From assembly GCA_035641315.1 (NCBI GenBank), contig DASQUK010000024.1:1-26920 (forward strand): a stretch of DNA of 26,920 nucleotides, written 5' to 3'. Made by a program: the position numbers and the translations under genes. Shown piece by piece: positions 7,666-14,167 of this stretch (position 1 is the first letter of the stretch; the number at the start of each line of letters is the position of its first letter). The notes under the pieces were generated by a model that was not told the DNA's origin, did no database searches, and was given only the letters and a program-made list of their open reading frames with translations. This DNA is from DASQUK01 sp035641315 (GTDB lineage Bacteria > Actinomycetota > Acidimicrobiia > Acidimicrobiales > VFJN01).

Positions 7666-7696
7666 GAACGTAGCATGAACAATGGTTCACAGCAAC
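7645..7696 (-). promoter_or_regulatory. Leaderless promoter with a 26-base operator palindrome
   Basis: A perfect inverted repeat with 10-base arms, CGTTCGTGAA (7645-7654) and TTCACGAACG (7661-7670), and a 6-base spacer covers the GTG start codons of the exporter ATPase. Reading the minus strand, TTGCTG, a 17-base spacer and TACGTT (7672-7667) form a promoter whose start point would fall within a few bases of the GTG. The palindrome therefore overlaps both the -10 element and the initiation codon. A smaller dyad, TGAAC-AATG-GTTCA (7676-7689), sits between -35 and -10. The size and symmetry suit a TetR dimer or pair of dimers. Assignment to the operon's own TetR is inferred. Confidence 0.65.
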
Positions 7697-7995
7697 CCCG
7701 ACCCCGGGTGAGCGGGCCAGTGCCCTGCGCGCTTGGTTGGATCGCGGCAATTGGCCTCACCTCGTACGGCGGCGTGCTCACAGTCGTCGGCCTTCTGGTC
7801 GAGGCTGACCTTGTCGGGGCCGATCCCGGCGCCGACCGCAGGGCGCTGCCTGGCACGCCCACCTCTCCGACCCGTGGTTCTTGCTGTGCGGCCGCTGCGA
7901 TCGCCAGGGAGCTAGCGCGCGGCGCACGCACCCCGGCCCGTCACGGGCCGAGGGCACGGGAATCGGCGCCACGCCTGCCACCGCATGGCCCCACC
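7675..7995 (+). pseudogene. Degraded small membrane protein gene
   Basis: Divergent from the exporter operon. Starting at the ATG at 7675 the frame encodes a membrane-like stretch LGWIAAIGLTSYGGVLTVVG, then about 20 charged residues (ADPGADRRAL). After a one-base deletion near 7850 the adjacent frame continues WHAHLSDPWFLLCG, a plausible second membrane segment. The pattern resembles the C-terminal half of small actinobacterial membrane proteins that I associate loosely with DUF3995; that name is tentative. Beyond about 7900 no frame looks coding. It could be a relic or a gene broken by sequence error. The region up to 8085 contains nothing else I can support. Confidence 0.3.
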
Positions 7996-8085
7996 CTCAC
8001 GGACGACGGCGATGACCGTCAATCGGGGTCTCAGCTGGTCGAGCACTCGTGTCACGCATCGCGACCTACGCGGCGCGGGCATGAG

Positions 8086-8334
8086 TCAGGAACTCGGTGG
8101 GGGTGGTTCGGGTGAAGGGAACTCAGCGGCGCCCCGGGCCGTGACGTGCTCGGCGAGGTGGTGGGCAGCCTGGCCGATGACCGCCACGTAGACCAGGTCG
8201 TGGAAGAGCTCGAGGAAGCTGACGGTCCGGTTGGCGATGGTCTCGCCGTGCGCCCGCGGCGGGCGCCAGAGCCACTCCCGGAGGCGGCCGGCCGTAGGGT
8301 TCCCGTCGGTCACGGCGCCAAGGTAGCCACGCAC
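8086..8334 (-). pseudogene. N-terminal fragment of a low temperature requirement A (LtrA) protein
   Basis: An 82-codon frame whose middle reads ETIANRTVSFLELFHDLVYV followed by AVIGQAAHHLAEHVTARGAAEF. That is the start of LtrA-family membrane proteins, normally near 380-400 residues with about ten spans. After GAAEF, where the first full transmembrane stretch should continue, the sequence becomes proline/serine-rich and stops. The fragment thus keeps about 70 residues and lacks the rest. Start is GTG at 8334 or 8313. Neighbouring sequence on the downstream side does not resume the family, so this is a deletion remnant and not a frameshift. Confidence 0.5.
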
Positions 8335-8427
8335 GGCCGCCGGCCCGCGGGAGGCCTACAGCCCGCCTCCCGACCGGCTTTAGGCGGTCACGTCGCAGCA
8401 GAGACCGAGCCCGACGACGAAAGGACC

Positions 8428-9480
8428 TCACGGCAAGGCCGGTTGGGGGTCGGTCTCGTCGCGGATGTCGCCGACCAAGGCTTCGAGCACGTCTTCCAAC
8501 GCCACGATGCCGACGGTCTGCCCTTCCCGTGTGACCAGGGCCAAGTGGGCACGGGCCTGCTGCATGGCCACGAGTGCGTCTTCGAGGGTGGCGTCGGCGG
8601 CGAGGCCGAGCATCCGCCGGACGCGTCCCAAGGGCAGCGGGCGGTCACGTGCCTCGACCGGCACAGTCAGGAGGTCCTTGGCGTGAATGAATCCCAGCAC
8701 GTCGTCGACGTCTCCGGGTCCGGTGACCACCAGCCGGGTGTGCCCCGACGCCGTCACGATGCGTTCCGCCTCCGCGGGCGAGGCGCTCCGGGCCACCGAC
8801 ACCACCCTGTCGCGTGGCGTCATGACCGAGCTGATCGGGCGGCCGCCCAGATCGAGCGCACCGGTGAGGAGCTGGTGGGCGACCTCGCCGATGAGGCCCT
8901 CGCGCCGCGAGGCACCGACCATGAATGCGATTTCGTCCGCGGTGTGTGTCGACTCCACCTCGGCGCGGGGTTCCACCCCCAGGGCACGCACCAGTCCGTT
9001 GGAAGTGGCGTTGAGGCCCCAGACGACGGGCCGGAAGACGATCAGGTAGGCCCGGTTGGGTACGGCGAGCCAGAGCAGGGTGCGGTCGGGCTGGGCGATG
9101 GCGATGTTCTTGGGGATCATCTCGCCCACCACCATGTGGGCGAACGAGACGATCACCAGCGCCAGCGCGAAGGCGATCGCATGGCTGACTCCGTCGGGCA
9201 CCCCGATGGGGTGGAGCACGTCCTCGGTAACTCGGGCGAAGGCCGGTTCGGCCACGAAGCCGAGCACCAGCGATGCCGCGGTGATGCCGAGCTGTGCCCC
9301 GGCGAGCTGGGGGTTGACGTCTCGGATGGCGGCCAGAGCCACACGTGCCCGCCGGTGGCCCCGGGCGGCGAGGGGCTCGATTCTGGTCCGTGGGGTGGCC
9401 ACCACCGCGAACTCCATGGCCACGAAGAAGGCGTTGGCCAACAGGAGCGCCAGCGTCGCCGCGAGCGCGCCGGCGGTCAT
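8428..9480 (-). CDS. CNNM/CorC family membrane protein (DUF21 + CBS pair, no CorC domain)
   Basis: A 350-residue protein of the hemolysin C/CNNM-related group, whose members have been linked to magnesium or cobalt transport. The N-terminal DUF21 domain (about 1-190) has an opening span, ALAATLALLLANAFFVAMEF, followed by AQLGITAASLVLGFVAEPAF, AIAFALALVIVSFAHMVVGE with the family's GExxPK (GEMIPKNIA), and a late membrane-associated helix. Two CBS motifs follow (SVMTPRDRVVSVA and HTRLVVTGPGDVDDVLGFIH ... VALEDVLEALVGDIRDE). The protein ends there, so the CorC_HlyC domain carried by its partner is absent. The ATG at 9480 overlaps the stop of the upstream partner by 4 bases. An extension to 9774 lies within the partner gene and is rejected. 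Such tandem long/short pairs are common in actinobacteria; they may form a heteromer (inference). Confidence 0.9.
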   Translation of the reverse strand: MTAGALAATLALLLANAFFVAMEFAVVATPRTRIEPLAARGHRRARVALAAIRDVNPQLAGAQLGITAASLVLGFVAEPAFARVTEDVLHPIGVPDGVSHAIAFALALVIVSFAHMVVGEMIPKNIAIAQPDRTLLWLAVPNRAYLIVFRPVVWGLNATSNGLVRALGVEPRAEVESTHTADEIAFMVGASRREGLIGEVAHQLLTGALDLGGRPISSVMTPRDRVVSVARSASPAEAERIVTASGHTRLVVTGPGDVDDVLGFIHAKDLLTVPVEARDRPLPLGRVRRMLGLAADATLEDALVAMQQARAHLALVTREGQTVGIVALEDVLEALVGDIRDETDPQPALP

Positions 9481-10814
9481 GCGCTCCGTCCTCGCCGGGA
9501 AGCGGGCGCGGTGGCCCGCCGGGCCCTGGCGCCCGATCCCGGCGGCGCCGCAGGCGAGCCGGGCGCCGTGAGGCGCAGCGTCGCGACCCGCAGCCGGTCC
9601 TTGGCCGCTACCTCGATGGTCCATCCCCCGTAGGTCAAGCGCTCGCCGGTATCGGGGATGTGGCCCAGCCGGTCGAGCACGAATCCTGCCAGCGTCTCGT
9701 AGTCGCCCTCCGGCATCTCGAAGCCGGATCTGTCGAAGACTTCGTCGCCGTGCAACCCACCGTCCACCAGCCACTCACCCGGCCGCTGCATGGGCATGAG
9801 CATGGCGGCCGCAGCATCGTGCTCGTCGCTGATGTCGCCGACGATCTCCTCCAGCACGTCCTCGAGGCTGATCCCGCCGGCCGTGCCCCCGTACTCGTCG
9901 ACCACGAGGGCAAAGGGGGTACCGCGCCGGCGCATCTCGACGAGCAGGCCGGTCAGCTCCTTGGTCTCGGGCACCACGTAGGCCTCGCTCATCACCCTGG
10001 CGACAGGCGTGATCGGCCGCTGCTCGTAGCGCACCGCGAAGACGTCCTTGGCGTGGACCACGCCCCTGACCTCGTCCAGATCGCCGTTGCACACCGGGAA
10101 CCGGGAGAACCCGGTTTCGACGGTCAGGCGGGCCAGGTCGGCGAGCGTCTGGTCACTCGTCAGGTAGTGGAGGGCGGTGCGCGGCACCAGGGCGTCGGCG
10201 GCCGTCTTGTGGCCGAATCGGATGGTGCGGGTGAGCAGCGCGAACGCCTCGGGCTCGATGGCCCCTTCTTCGCCGGAGGCGCGGATCAGCAGGTCGAGCT
10301 CGTCGAGGGACCGCACCGAGCGCAGCTCCTCTTGGGGTTCGAGACCCAGTAGCCGCACGGCTCGGTTGGCGGTGCCGTTGAGCAGCCGGATGAGCGGACC
10401 GAACACGAGCCCAAAGCCGCGCAGCGGCCCGGCCAAGGCGTACGCGACGCGCGTCGGGTGTGCCACCGCCAGGCTCTTCGGCGCCAGCTCACCCACCACC
10501 ATCTGCACCGCCGAGGCGACGGCGAGGGCCACGGCGATCGACACGCCCGCCGACCGTTGCTCGCCCACCAGCCCGCCGATCACCGGCTCGATCGCCCGAG
10601 CGACCGTAGGCTCGGCGATGAAACCGATCACCAACGACGTCAACGTGATGCCCAGCTGGACGGCCGACAGGTTGGTCGACAGCCTGCGCAACGCCAGCTC
10701 GGTCAGCCGGGCACCCCGTCGCCCGGCGAGGGCATCGCGCTCCACACTGCTCCGGTCGACCGTGACCAACGCGAACTCGGCCGCCACGAACACACCACAC
10801 GCCAAGATCAACAC
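9477..10814 (-). CDS. CNNM/CorC family membrane protein (DUF21 + CBS pair + CorC_HlyC)
   Basis: A 445-residue member of the hemolysin-related family. DUF21 domain at about 1-180: first span LILACGVFVAAEFALVTVD, then AVQLGITLTSLVIGFIAEPT, AVALAVASAVQMVVGELAPK (GExxPK motif) and a re-entrant membrane helix. CBS pair at about 195-310, with HAKDVFAVRYE and EYGGTAGGISLEDVLEEIVG. CorC_HlyC domain at about 330-415 (GGLHGDEVFDRSGFEMPEGDYETLAGFVLDRLGHIP), followed by a basic, alanine-rich tail. The N-terminus is uncertain. GTG at 10814 gives a shortened first span, while upstream in-frame codons add GIVTAAGIAAVVV, a better span, but no ATG/GTG was found in that frame before 10860. An unusual start or a small sequence error is possible. 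Translationally coupled to the shorter paralogue (ATGA overlap). Confidence 0.88.
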   Translation of the reverse strand: MLILACGVFVAAEFALVTVDRSSVERDALAGRRGARLTELALRRLSTNLSAVQLGITLTSLVIGFIAEPTVARAIEPVIGGLVGEQRSAGVSIAVALAVASAVQMVVGELAPKSLAVAHPTRVAYALAGPLRGFGLVFGPLIRLLNGTANRAVRLLGLEPQEELRSVRSLDELDLLIRASGEEGAIEPEAFALLTRTIRFGHKTAADALVPRTALHYLTSDQTLADLARLTVETGFSRFPVCNGDLDEVRGVVHAKDVFAVRYEQRPITPVARVMSEAYVVPETKELTGLLVEMRRRGTPFALVVDEYGGTAGGISLEDVLEEIVGDISDEHDAAAAMLMPMQRPGEWLVDGGLHGDEVFDRSGFEMPEGDYETLAGFVLDRLGHIPDTGERLTYGGWTIEVAAKDRLRVATLRLTAPGSPAAPPGSGARARRATAPASRRGRSA

Positions 10815-11278
10815 GACGACGGCTGCAATACCGGCTGCGGTGACGATCCCGTCATCGTACGGGCGGACGGCCAGCCCAAGGCATCCCCTTGGGGGAGCGG
10901 TTGCTCGCGCCCTACCGACCCGTCGCAGGAGACGATGACCACTGCCGGCCCGCAGCTATCCATCCGTGCCAGACCCGGGAAGGACGTGACGTGGCCGTCC
11001 CCGGTGGGCGCAACATGGCGGCCGTCGCTGGGGTCGTTGGCAAACCCTCGCCTTCGGGAGATCTCTCGCTACGACGATCCACACAGAAGGCCGCGACAGG
11101 ACGACGTCGTCGTCCCGGTCATCGCGCCCAGATCGGGCGCATCTGTGGCGGGCCACAATCCGGCACAAATGAGTGCCATGCGGTTCTTCGCACGGCGGAA
11201 GCGCGTGGGCGTCGTGCCACGCGAGTCTGAAGGCCCAGGTCGGAGGGTCCTTGGCCGACGCTGAAGGCCATGGAGCCT

Positions 11279-11392
11279 CGCGACCCTCACCTTTTGACGG
11301 TGATGCCTTACCGGGTCGGTGGCGACCGCGAAATCGCCTCTGAGCAGGGCTCTTGAGCGGACGACGGGACTCGAACCCGCGACCCTCACCTT
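11279..11392 (-). repeat. 15-base direct repeat (two copies), att-core-like
   Basis: The 15 bases CGCGACCCTCACCTT occur at 11279-11293 and again at 11378-11392 in the same orientation, 99 bases apart. The second copy lies in the anticodon-stem to T-arm part of the tRNA-Gly fragment. Repeats of this kind, taken from a tRNA 3' half, are what tyrosine integrases leave as attachment cores. Their closeness here suggests that most of any element has been lost. Confidence 0.45.
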
Positions 11393-11661
11393 GGCAACGA
11401 GACGGTTGCTGGGTGTTCTCATGGGCGTTTGGCCTGGAGGGGGTCTGGTGTGTGGAGCGTGCTCTCGCTGCCGGGCGCGGATTTCGGGCACAAGGTTGCC
11501 CACGGCGGCCATCCGTAGCAGCCGTACCGCTGCGTACCACGAGGTGGTCCGCTGTCGTGCCCCGCCATCGCAAGAAGCCCCTCGCCCAGCTCGAGCACGG
11601 CACCCGCATCTACGCCCCTCCCCGGCGAGACCCGCTACCGCGCGGTCGCCACCGACCCGGT
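11310..11661. repeat. 21-base perfect inverted repeat
   Basis: The same 21 bases are present at 11641-11661 on the plus strand and at 11330-11310 on the minus strand, with no mismatch. Each copy can be read as A-V-A-T-D-P-V within an otherwise different coding-like context (YRAVATDPVSGERIFV on plus; FAVATDPVRHHRQK on minus). It looks like two oppositely oriented remains of related integrase N-terminal regions and less like a designed hairpin. Confidence 0.5.
11356..11397 (-). tRNA. 3' half of a tRNA-Gly(GCC); incomplete
   Basis: On the minus strand the sequence runs from the anticodon loop TTGCCAA (anticodon GCC) through the 3' anticodon stem GGTGA, the variable loop, a complete T-arm around GGTTCGAGTCC and the 3' acceptor strand CGTCCGC plus discriminator T. 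The 5' half is missing: just upstream of the loop the sequence is unrelated. CCA is not encoded. A 42-base tRNA remnant that begins exactly at the anticodon loop is typical of an attachment site (attL/attR) rather than a working gene, so an intact tRNA-Gly(GCC) should exist elsewhere in the genome. Confidence 0.65.
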
Positions 11662-11830
11662 CTCGGGTGAGCGAATCTTCGTCAGTCCCTCGCCCTGGAC
11701 GAGAGGCTGGCCAAGGAGCCTGAGACACGCACCGCTGTCACTGGGTCGTCCCGGGATGCTGCCAGCCTGGCATCGGCGATTGCCGAATCTCCTACCTTCT
11801 GGCTCAAGGTGGTTGACCAGGAGTTACGCG
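11569..11830 (+). pseudogene. Integrase-like N-terminal fragment, multiply frameshifted
   Basis: About 170 bases beyond the tRNA fragment. Reading across frames gives PRHRKKPLAQLEHGTRIYAP, then PGETRYRAVATDPVSGERIFV, then RQSLALDERLAKEPETRTAV. This resembles the N-terminal arm and start of the core-binding domain of actinobacterial tyrosine recombinases, which often open with a basic stretch and a DPxTGxR-type strand. At least two single-base shifts are needed and no catalytic domain (R...HxxR...Y) follows. Its place next to a tRNA-half attachment site is the main support. It could be an unrelated decayed gene. Confidence 0.3.
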
Positions 11831-11872
11831 CGGATCACGCGGCGCGGTGGTGTACGCAGAGGAGGTCCCGTC

Positions 11873-11899
11873 GGTCACATTTGCGCCTCTCACCGTGTC
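11873..11899 (+). promoter_or_regulatory. Candidate ECF41-type promoter
   Basis: GGTCACA (11873-11879), a 16-base spacer and TGTC (11896-11899) lie 55 bases before the first gene of the operon. The published ECF41 consensus as I recall it is TGTCACA-N16-CGTC; the match is 6/7 and 3/4 with exact spacing. Because the operon ends with an ECF41 gene, this fits autoregulation. A further dyad, GTCACAT (11874-11880) with ATGTGAC (11926-11932), spans the region. Confidence 0.5.
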
Positions 11900-11954
11900 T
11901 CTGTGGTGAAGGACGAACCCCGCAGATGTGACACGGAACGAAAGCGAGAGCGTG

Positions 11955-12254
11955 ATGAACGTGATGATGATTCGGGCCAAGGTCAAGGCCGAGAACGTCC
12001 CCGACATCCAGGCGGCCGCAGAGAAGATGTTCGGCTCGATCAACGCCGTGCGGCCCGAGGGCGTCAAGTACGCGTCGTCCCGCCTGTCCGACGGCGTCTC
12101 CTTCGTCGCCTTGCTGGCGCTCGACGACCCGGCCGACAACCCACTCCAGGCCATCCCCGAGTTCCGCCAGTTCCAGGAGCACCTCCCGGAGTGGCTCGCC
12201 GAGCCCCCGACCGTGGAGCCGCTCACGGTGATCGGCTCGTACGAGCTGTTTTGA
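11955..12254 (+). CDS. Small ABM-like (ferredoxin-fold) protein
   Basis: A 99-residue soluble protein with the alternating pattern MNVMMIRAKVKAENVPDIQA ... VSFVALLALDD ... TVEPLTVIGSYELF. That suggests a beta-alpha-beta ferredoxin-like fold as in antibiotic biosynthesis monooxygenase (ABM)/dimeric alpha-beta barrel proteins. I do not recognise a characterised family. The ATG at 11955 is preceded by a weak GAGAG; an in-frame ATG at 11964 is less likely because it cuts the first strand, and the extension to 11928 crosses the promoter leader. It is the first gene of the operon, 17 bases before the DrrA-like ATPase. It may bind or modify the transporter's substrate, or be an ECF41 target like the COE genes usually linked to this sigma group (inference). 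Confidence 0.75.
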   Translation: MNVMMIRAKVKAENVPDIQAAAEKMFGSINAVRPEGVKYASSRLSDGVSFVALLALDDPADNPLQAIPEFRQFQEHLPEWLAEPPTVEPLTVIGSYELF

Positions 12255-12271
12255 CGGCGAGGAGCCTCGGC

Positions 12272-13258
12272 ATGACCCCCATCATCGAGGCGCACGGCCT
12301 CACCAAGCGGTTCGGTGACGTCGACGCGCTCGCCGGCCTGGACCTCGTCGCCGAGTCGGGGCGGATCACCGCGCTGCTCGGTCCAAACGGCGCCGGCAAG
12401 ACCACGTTCGTCAGCGCGGTCGCCACGCTCCTTCGCCCGGACGCCGGGGAGCTACGCGTCGCCGGCATCGACGTGGCCACGGACCCCCGCCGCGTGCGCC
12501 AGATCATCGGGCTCGCCGGCCAGTTCGCATCGGTCGAGCCGGCGATGACCGGCCGCGAGAACCTCCAGCTCATCGCCCGGCTCTTCGGGCTCGACCGCCG
12601 GGCGGCACGGGCGGCGGCCGACGACGTGCTCGACCGGCTCGGCCTTGCCGACGCCGGCGACCGCCTGGTCCGCACCTACTCGGGTGGCATGCGGCGCCGG
12701 CTCGACCTGGGCGCGAGCCTGGTCGGGCGCCCGCGGCTGCTGCTGCTCGACGAGCCGACCACCGGGCTCGACCCCCGCAGTCGCCGCGAGCTGTGGGACG
12801 CGATCCGCAGCCTCGTCGCAGACGGCGTCGACGTCCTGCTCACCACCCAGTACCTCGAGGAGGCCGACAACCTGGCCCACCACGTGGTGATCATGGACCA
12901 CGGCCACGTGATCGATGCCGGAACTCCCGACGAGCTGAAGGACCGCGCCGGGCGCGACGTGATCGACGTCCGCCCCCGGGCCGCCGGTGACCTCCCCGTC
13001 GTCGAGGAGATCCTGGCGTCGGTCAGCGACGACGCCCCGCAGTCCGACATCGACACCCAGCGCGCCTCGGTGTCCGTTGACACCGGGGCCGACAAGCTCG
13101 CCCTCGTCGTGCGGAAGCTGCACGACGAGGGCATCGCACTCGACGACGTCGGCGTGCGCCGCCCGTCGCTCGACGAGGTGTTCCTCGCTCTGACCGGACA
13201 GCCCCTCGCGCCCTCCGGCAACGACCACGACGACCACGGCGACACGGCCGCCGCCTGA
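12272..13258 (+). CDS. Daunorubicin-resistance-type ABC ATPase (DrrA family)
   Basis: A 328-residue ATPase. Walker A GPNGAGKTT (about 37-45), Q-loop AGQFASVEPAMTGRENL, signature RTYSGGMRRRLDLGASL, Walker B LLLLDEPTTGLDPRSR, and TTQYLEEAD with Gln at the usual switch-His place, all as in DrrA-group exporters. The C-terminal 100 residues are the DrrA-specific domain, ending with PSLDEVFLALTG and a His/Asp-rich tail (NDHDDHGDT). The ATG at 12272 has GAGGAG 8-10 bases upstream; longer frames reaching 11756 run through the upstream gene. DrrA proteins power efflux of anthracyclines and other hydrophobic drugs with a DrrB permease, which follows 23 bases downstream. Confidence 0.93.
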   Translation: MTPIIEAHGLTKRFGDVDALAGLDLVAESGRITALLGPNGAGKTTFVSAVATLLRPDAGELRVAGIDVATDPRRVRQIIGLAGQFASVEPAMTGRENLQLIARLFGLDRRAARAAADDVLDRLGLADAGDRLVRTYSGGMRRRLDLGASLVGRPRLLLLDEPTTGLDPRSRRELWDAIRSLVADGVDVLLTTQYLEEADNLAHHVVIMDHGHVIDAGTPDELKDRAGRDVIDVRPRAAGDLPVVEEILASVSDDAPQSDIDTQRASVSVDTGADKLALVVRKLHDEGIALDDVGVRRPSLDEVFLALTGQPLAPSGNDHDDHGDTAAA

Positions 13259-13281
13259 CCCTGCACCTTGGAGCCGTTCCC

Positions 13282-14136
13282 ATGACCACCACCACGACCA
13301 CCGTCGGATCGAGCACCGACACCCAGGGCGCAACGCTGGTGCCGGAGACCGGTGCCGCCTTCGCCACTGCCACCGTGCAGTCGGCGCGGCGCACGTTCCT
13401 GCAGTACCTCCGATCGCCGCAGTTGCTCGTGCTCCCGACGATCACCGGCGCGATGTTCCTGTTCATCTTCCGGTATGTCTTCGGGGGCGCGATTGACGCC
13501 GGGCACGGCGTTGACTACGTCGACTTCCTCGTCCCCGGGTTCCTGCTGACGACCATCCTGTGGACCGGGATGAACGCGCCCGCGGGCGTCGCCGAGGACG
13601 CCGGCTCGGGGGTGCACGACCGGTTCCGGTCGCTGCCGATCCCCCGGGCCGCGGTCGTCGCTGGTCGATCGCTCGCCGATGGCGCCCTCACGTCCTGGAC
13701 TTTGTTCGTCAACGCGGTGCTCGGCTTCGCGGTCGGCTTCCGCACGCACGGCGACGTCACCGCGGTGGTCGCCGCCTTCGGGGTGATGCTCGTCGTGACG
13801 TACGTGTTCAGCTGGGTGTTCGTCACGCTCGGCCTGGTCGGCGGGAACGCCCAGGCGGCCCAGGGCATGTCGACGCTGATCGTGGTGCCGTTCACGTTCC
13901 TGTCCAGCGCCTACGTGCCGGTCGACTCGATGCCGGGCTGGCTGCAGCCGTTCGCCGACCGCCAACCGATCACCGTGATGATCAACGCCGTGCGGAGCCT
14001 GATGCTCGGGGGCACCCAGGCCGCCGGGGTCGGCCACACGACCGGCTACTGGGTAGTGCTCAGCATGGTGTGGTGCGCCGGCATCCTGGCCGTTTTCTCG
14101 ACCCTGGCCGTCGCCCGCTTCGCCCGCACCCGATGA
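13282..14136 (+). CDS. ABC-2 permease, DrrB/daunorubicin-resistance type
   Basis: A 284-residue permease with about six spans: LVLPTITGAMFLFIFRYVFG; VDFLVPGFLLTTILW; TLFVNAVLGFAVGF; VVAAFGVMLVVTYVFSWVFV; MSTLIVVPFTFLSSAYVPV; YWVVLSMVWCAGILAVFST. The N-terminal 35 residues are a Thr-rich cytoplasmic tail. The segment FRSLPIPRAAVVAGRSLADG between TM2 and TM3 matches the conserved cytoplasmic loop of ABC-2 exporters that couples to the ATPase, and SAYVPVDSMPGWLQPFADRQPITVMINAVR is the usual DrrB/NodJ re-entrant signature. It pairs with the DrrA-like ATPase; the next gene, the ECF41 sigma factor, begins 31 bases downstream in the same operon. Confidence 0.92.
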   Translation: MTTTTTTVGSSTDTQGATLVPETGAAFATATVQSARRTFLQYLRSPQLLVLPTITGAMFLFIFRYVFGGAIDAGHGVDYVDFLVPGFLLTTILWTGMNAPAGVAEDAGSGVHDRFRSLPIPRAAVVAGRSLADGALTSWTLFVNAVLGFAVGFRTHGDVTAVVAAFGVMLVVTYVFSWVFVTLGLVGGNAQAAQGMSTLIVVPFTFLSSAYVPVDSMPGWLQPFADRQPITVMINAVRSLMLGGTQAAGVGHTTGYWVVLSMVWCAGILAVFSTLAVARFARTR

Positions 14137-14167
14137 CCTCGGCCCCGAGGGAGGCGTAGGACGTGTG

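Larger units (their letters stand above)
10815..11954. other. Gene-poor relic of an integrated element
   Basis: About 1.1 kb without an intact gene. It contains the 3' half of a tRNA-Gly, a 15-base direct repeat, a 21-base inverted repeat, integrase-like coding fragments and, at its right end, the promoter of the next operon. Long frames on both strands give low-complexity Arg/Pro/Gly-rich products with no domain. The part 10815-11270 shows nothing I can name. Confidence 0.5.

Noticed and set aside
8146..9633. 495-codon plus-strand frame (and its continuation 9345-10352).
   Set aside because: Mirror of the CNNM/CorC genes, which have complete domains on the minus strand.
11279..11397. Permuted tRNA gene: a tRNA 3' half followed on the same strand by a 5'-half-like sequence with GCGGTCG and a D-arm-like stretch.
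   Set aside because: The 5'-half-like part coincides with the 21-base segment repeated inverted at 11641 and reads as a piece of coding sequence; its T-arm and loop do not fit. A simple att-site fragment explains the 3' half.
10956..11728. Two long minus-strand frames giving products with VRVAGSSPVV or GEGRGFESRR.
   Set aside because: These strings are translations of the tRNA fragment itself, a common cause of false genes.
11756..13258. 500-residue version of the DrrA ATPase.
   Set aside because: The extra 172 N-terminal residues run through the upstream ABM-like gene in another frame; the ATG at 12272 with GAGGAG is the proper start.
12676..14037. 453-codon minus-strand frame over the DrrAB genes.
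   Set aside because: His/Arg/Glu-rich shadow; the plus strand carries complete transporter domains.
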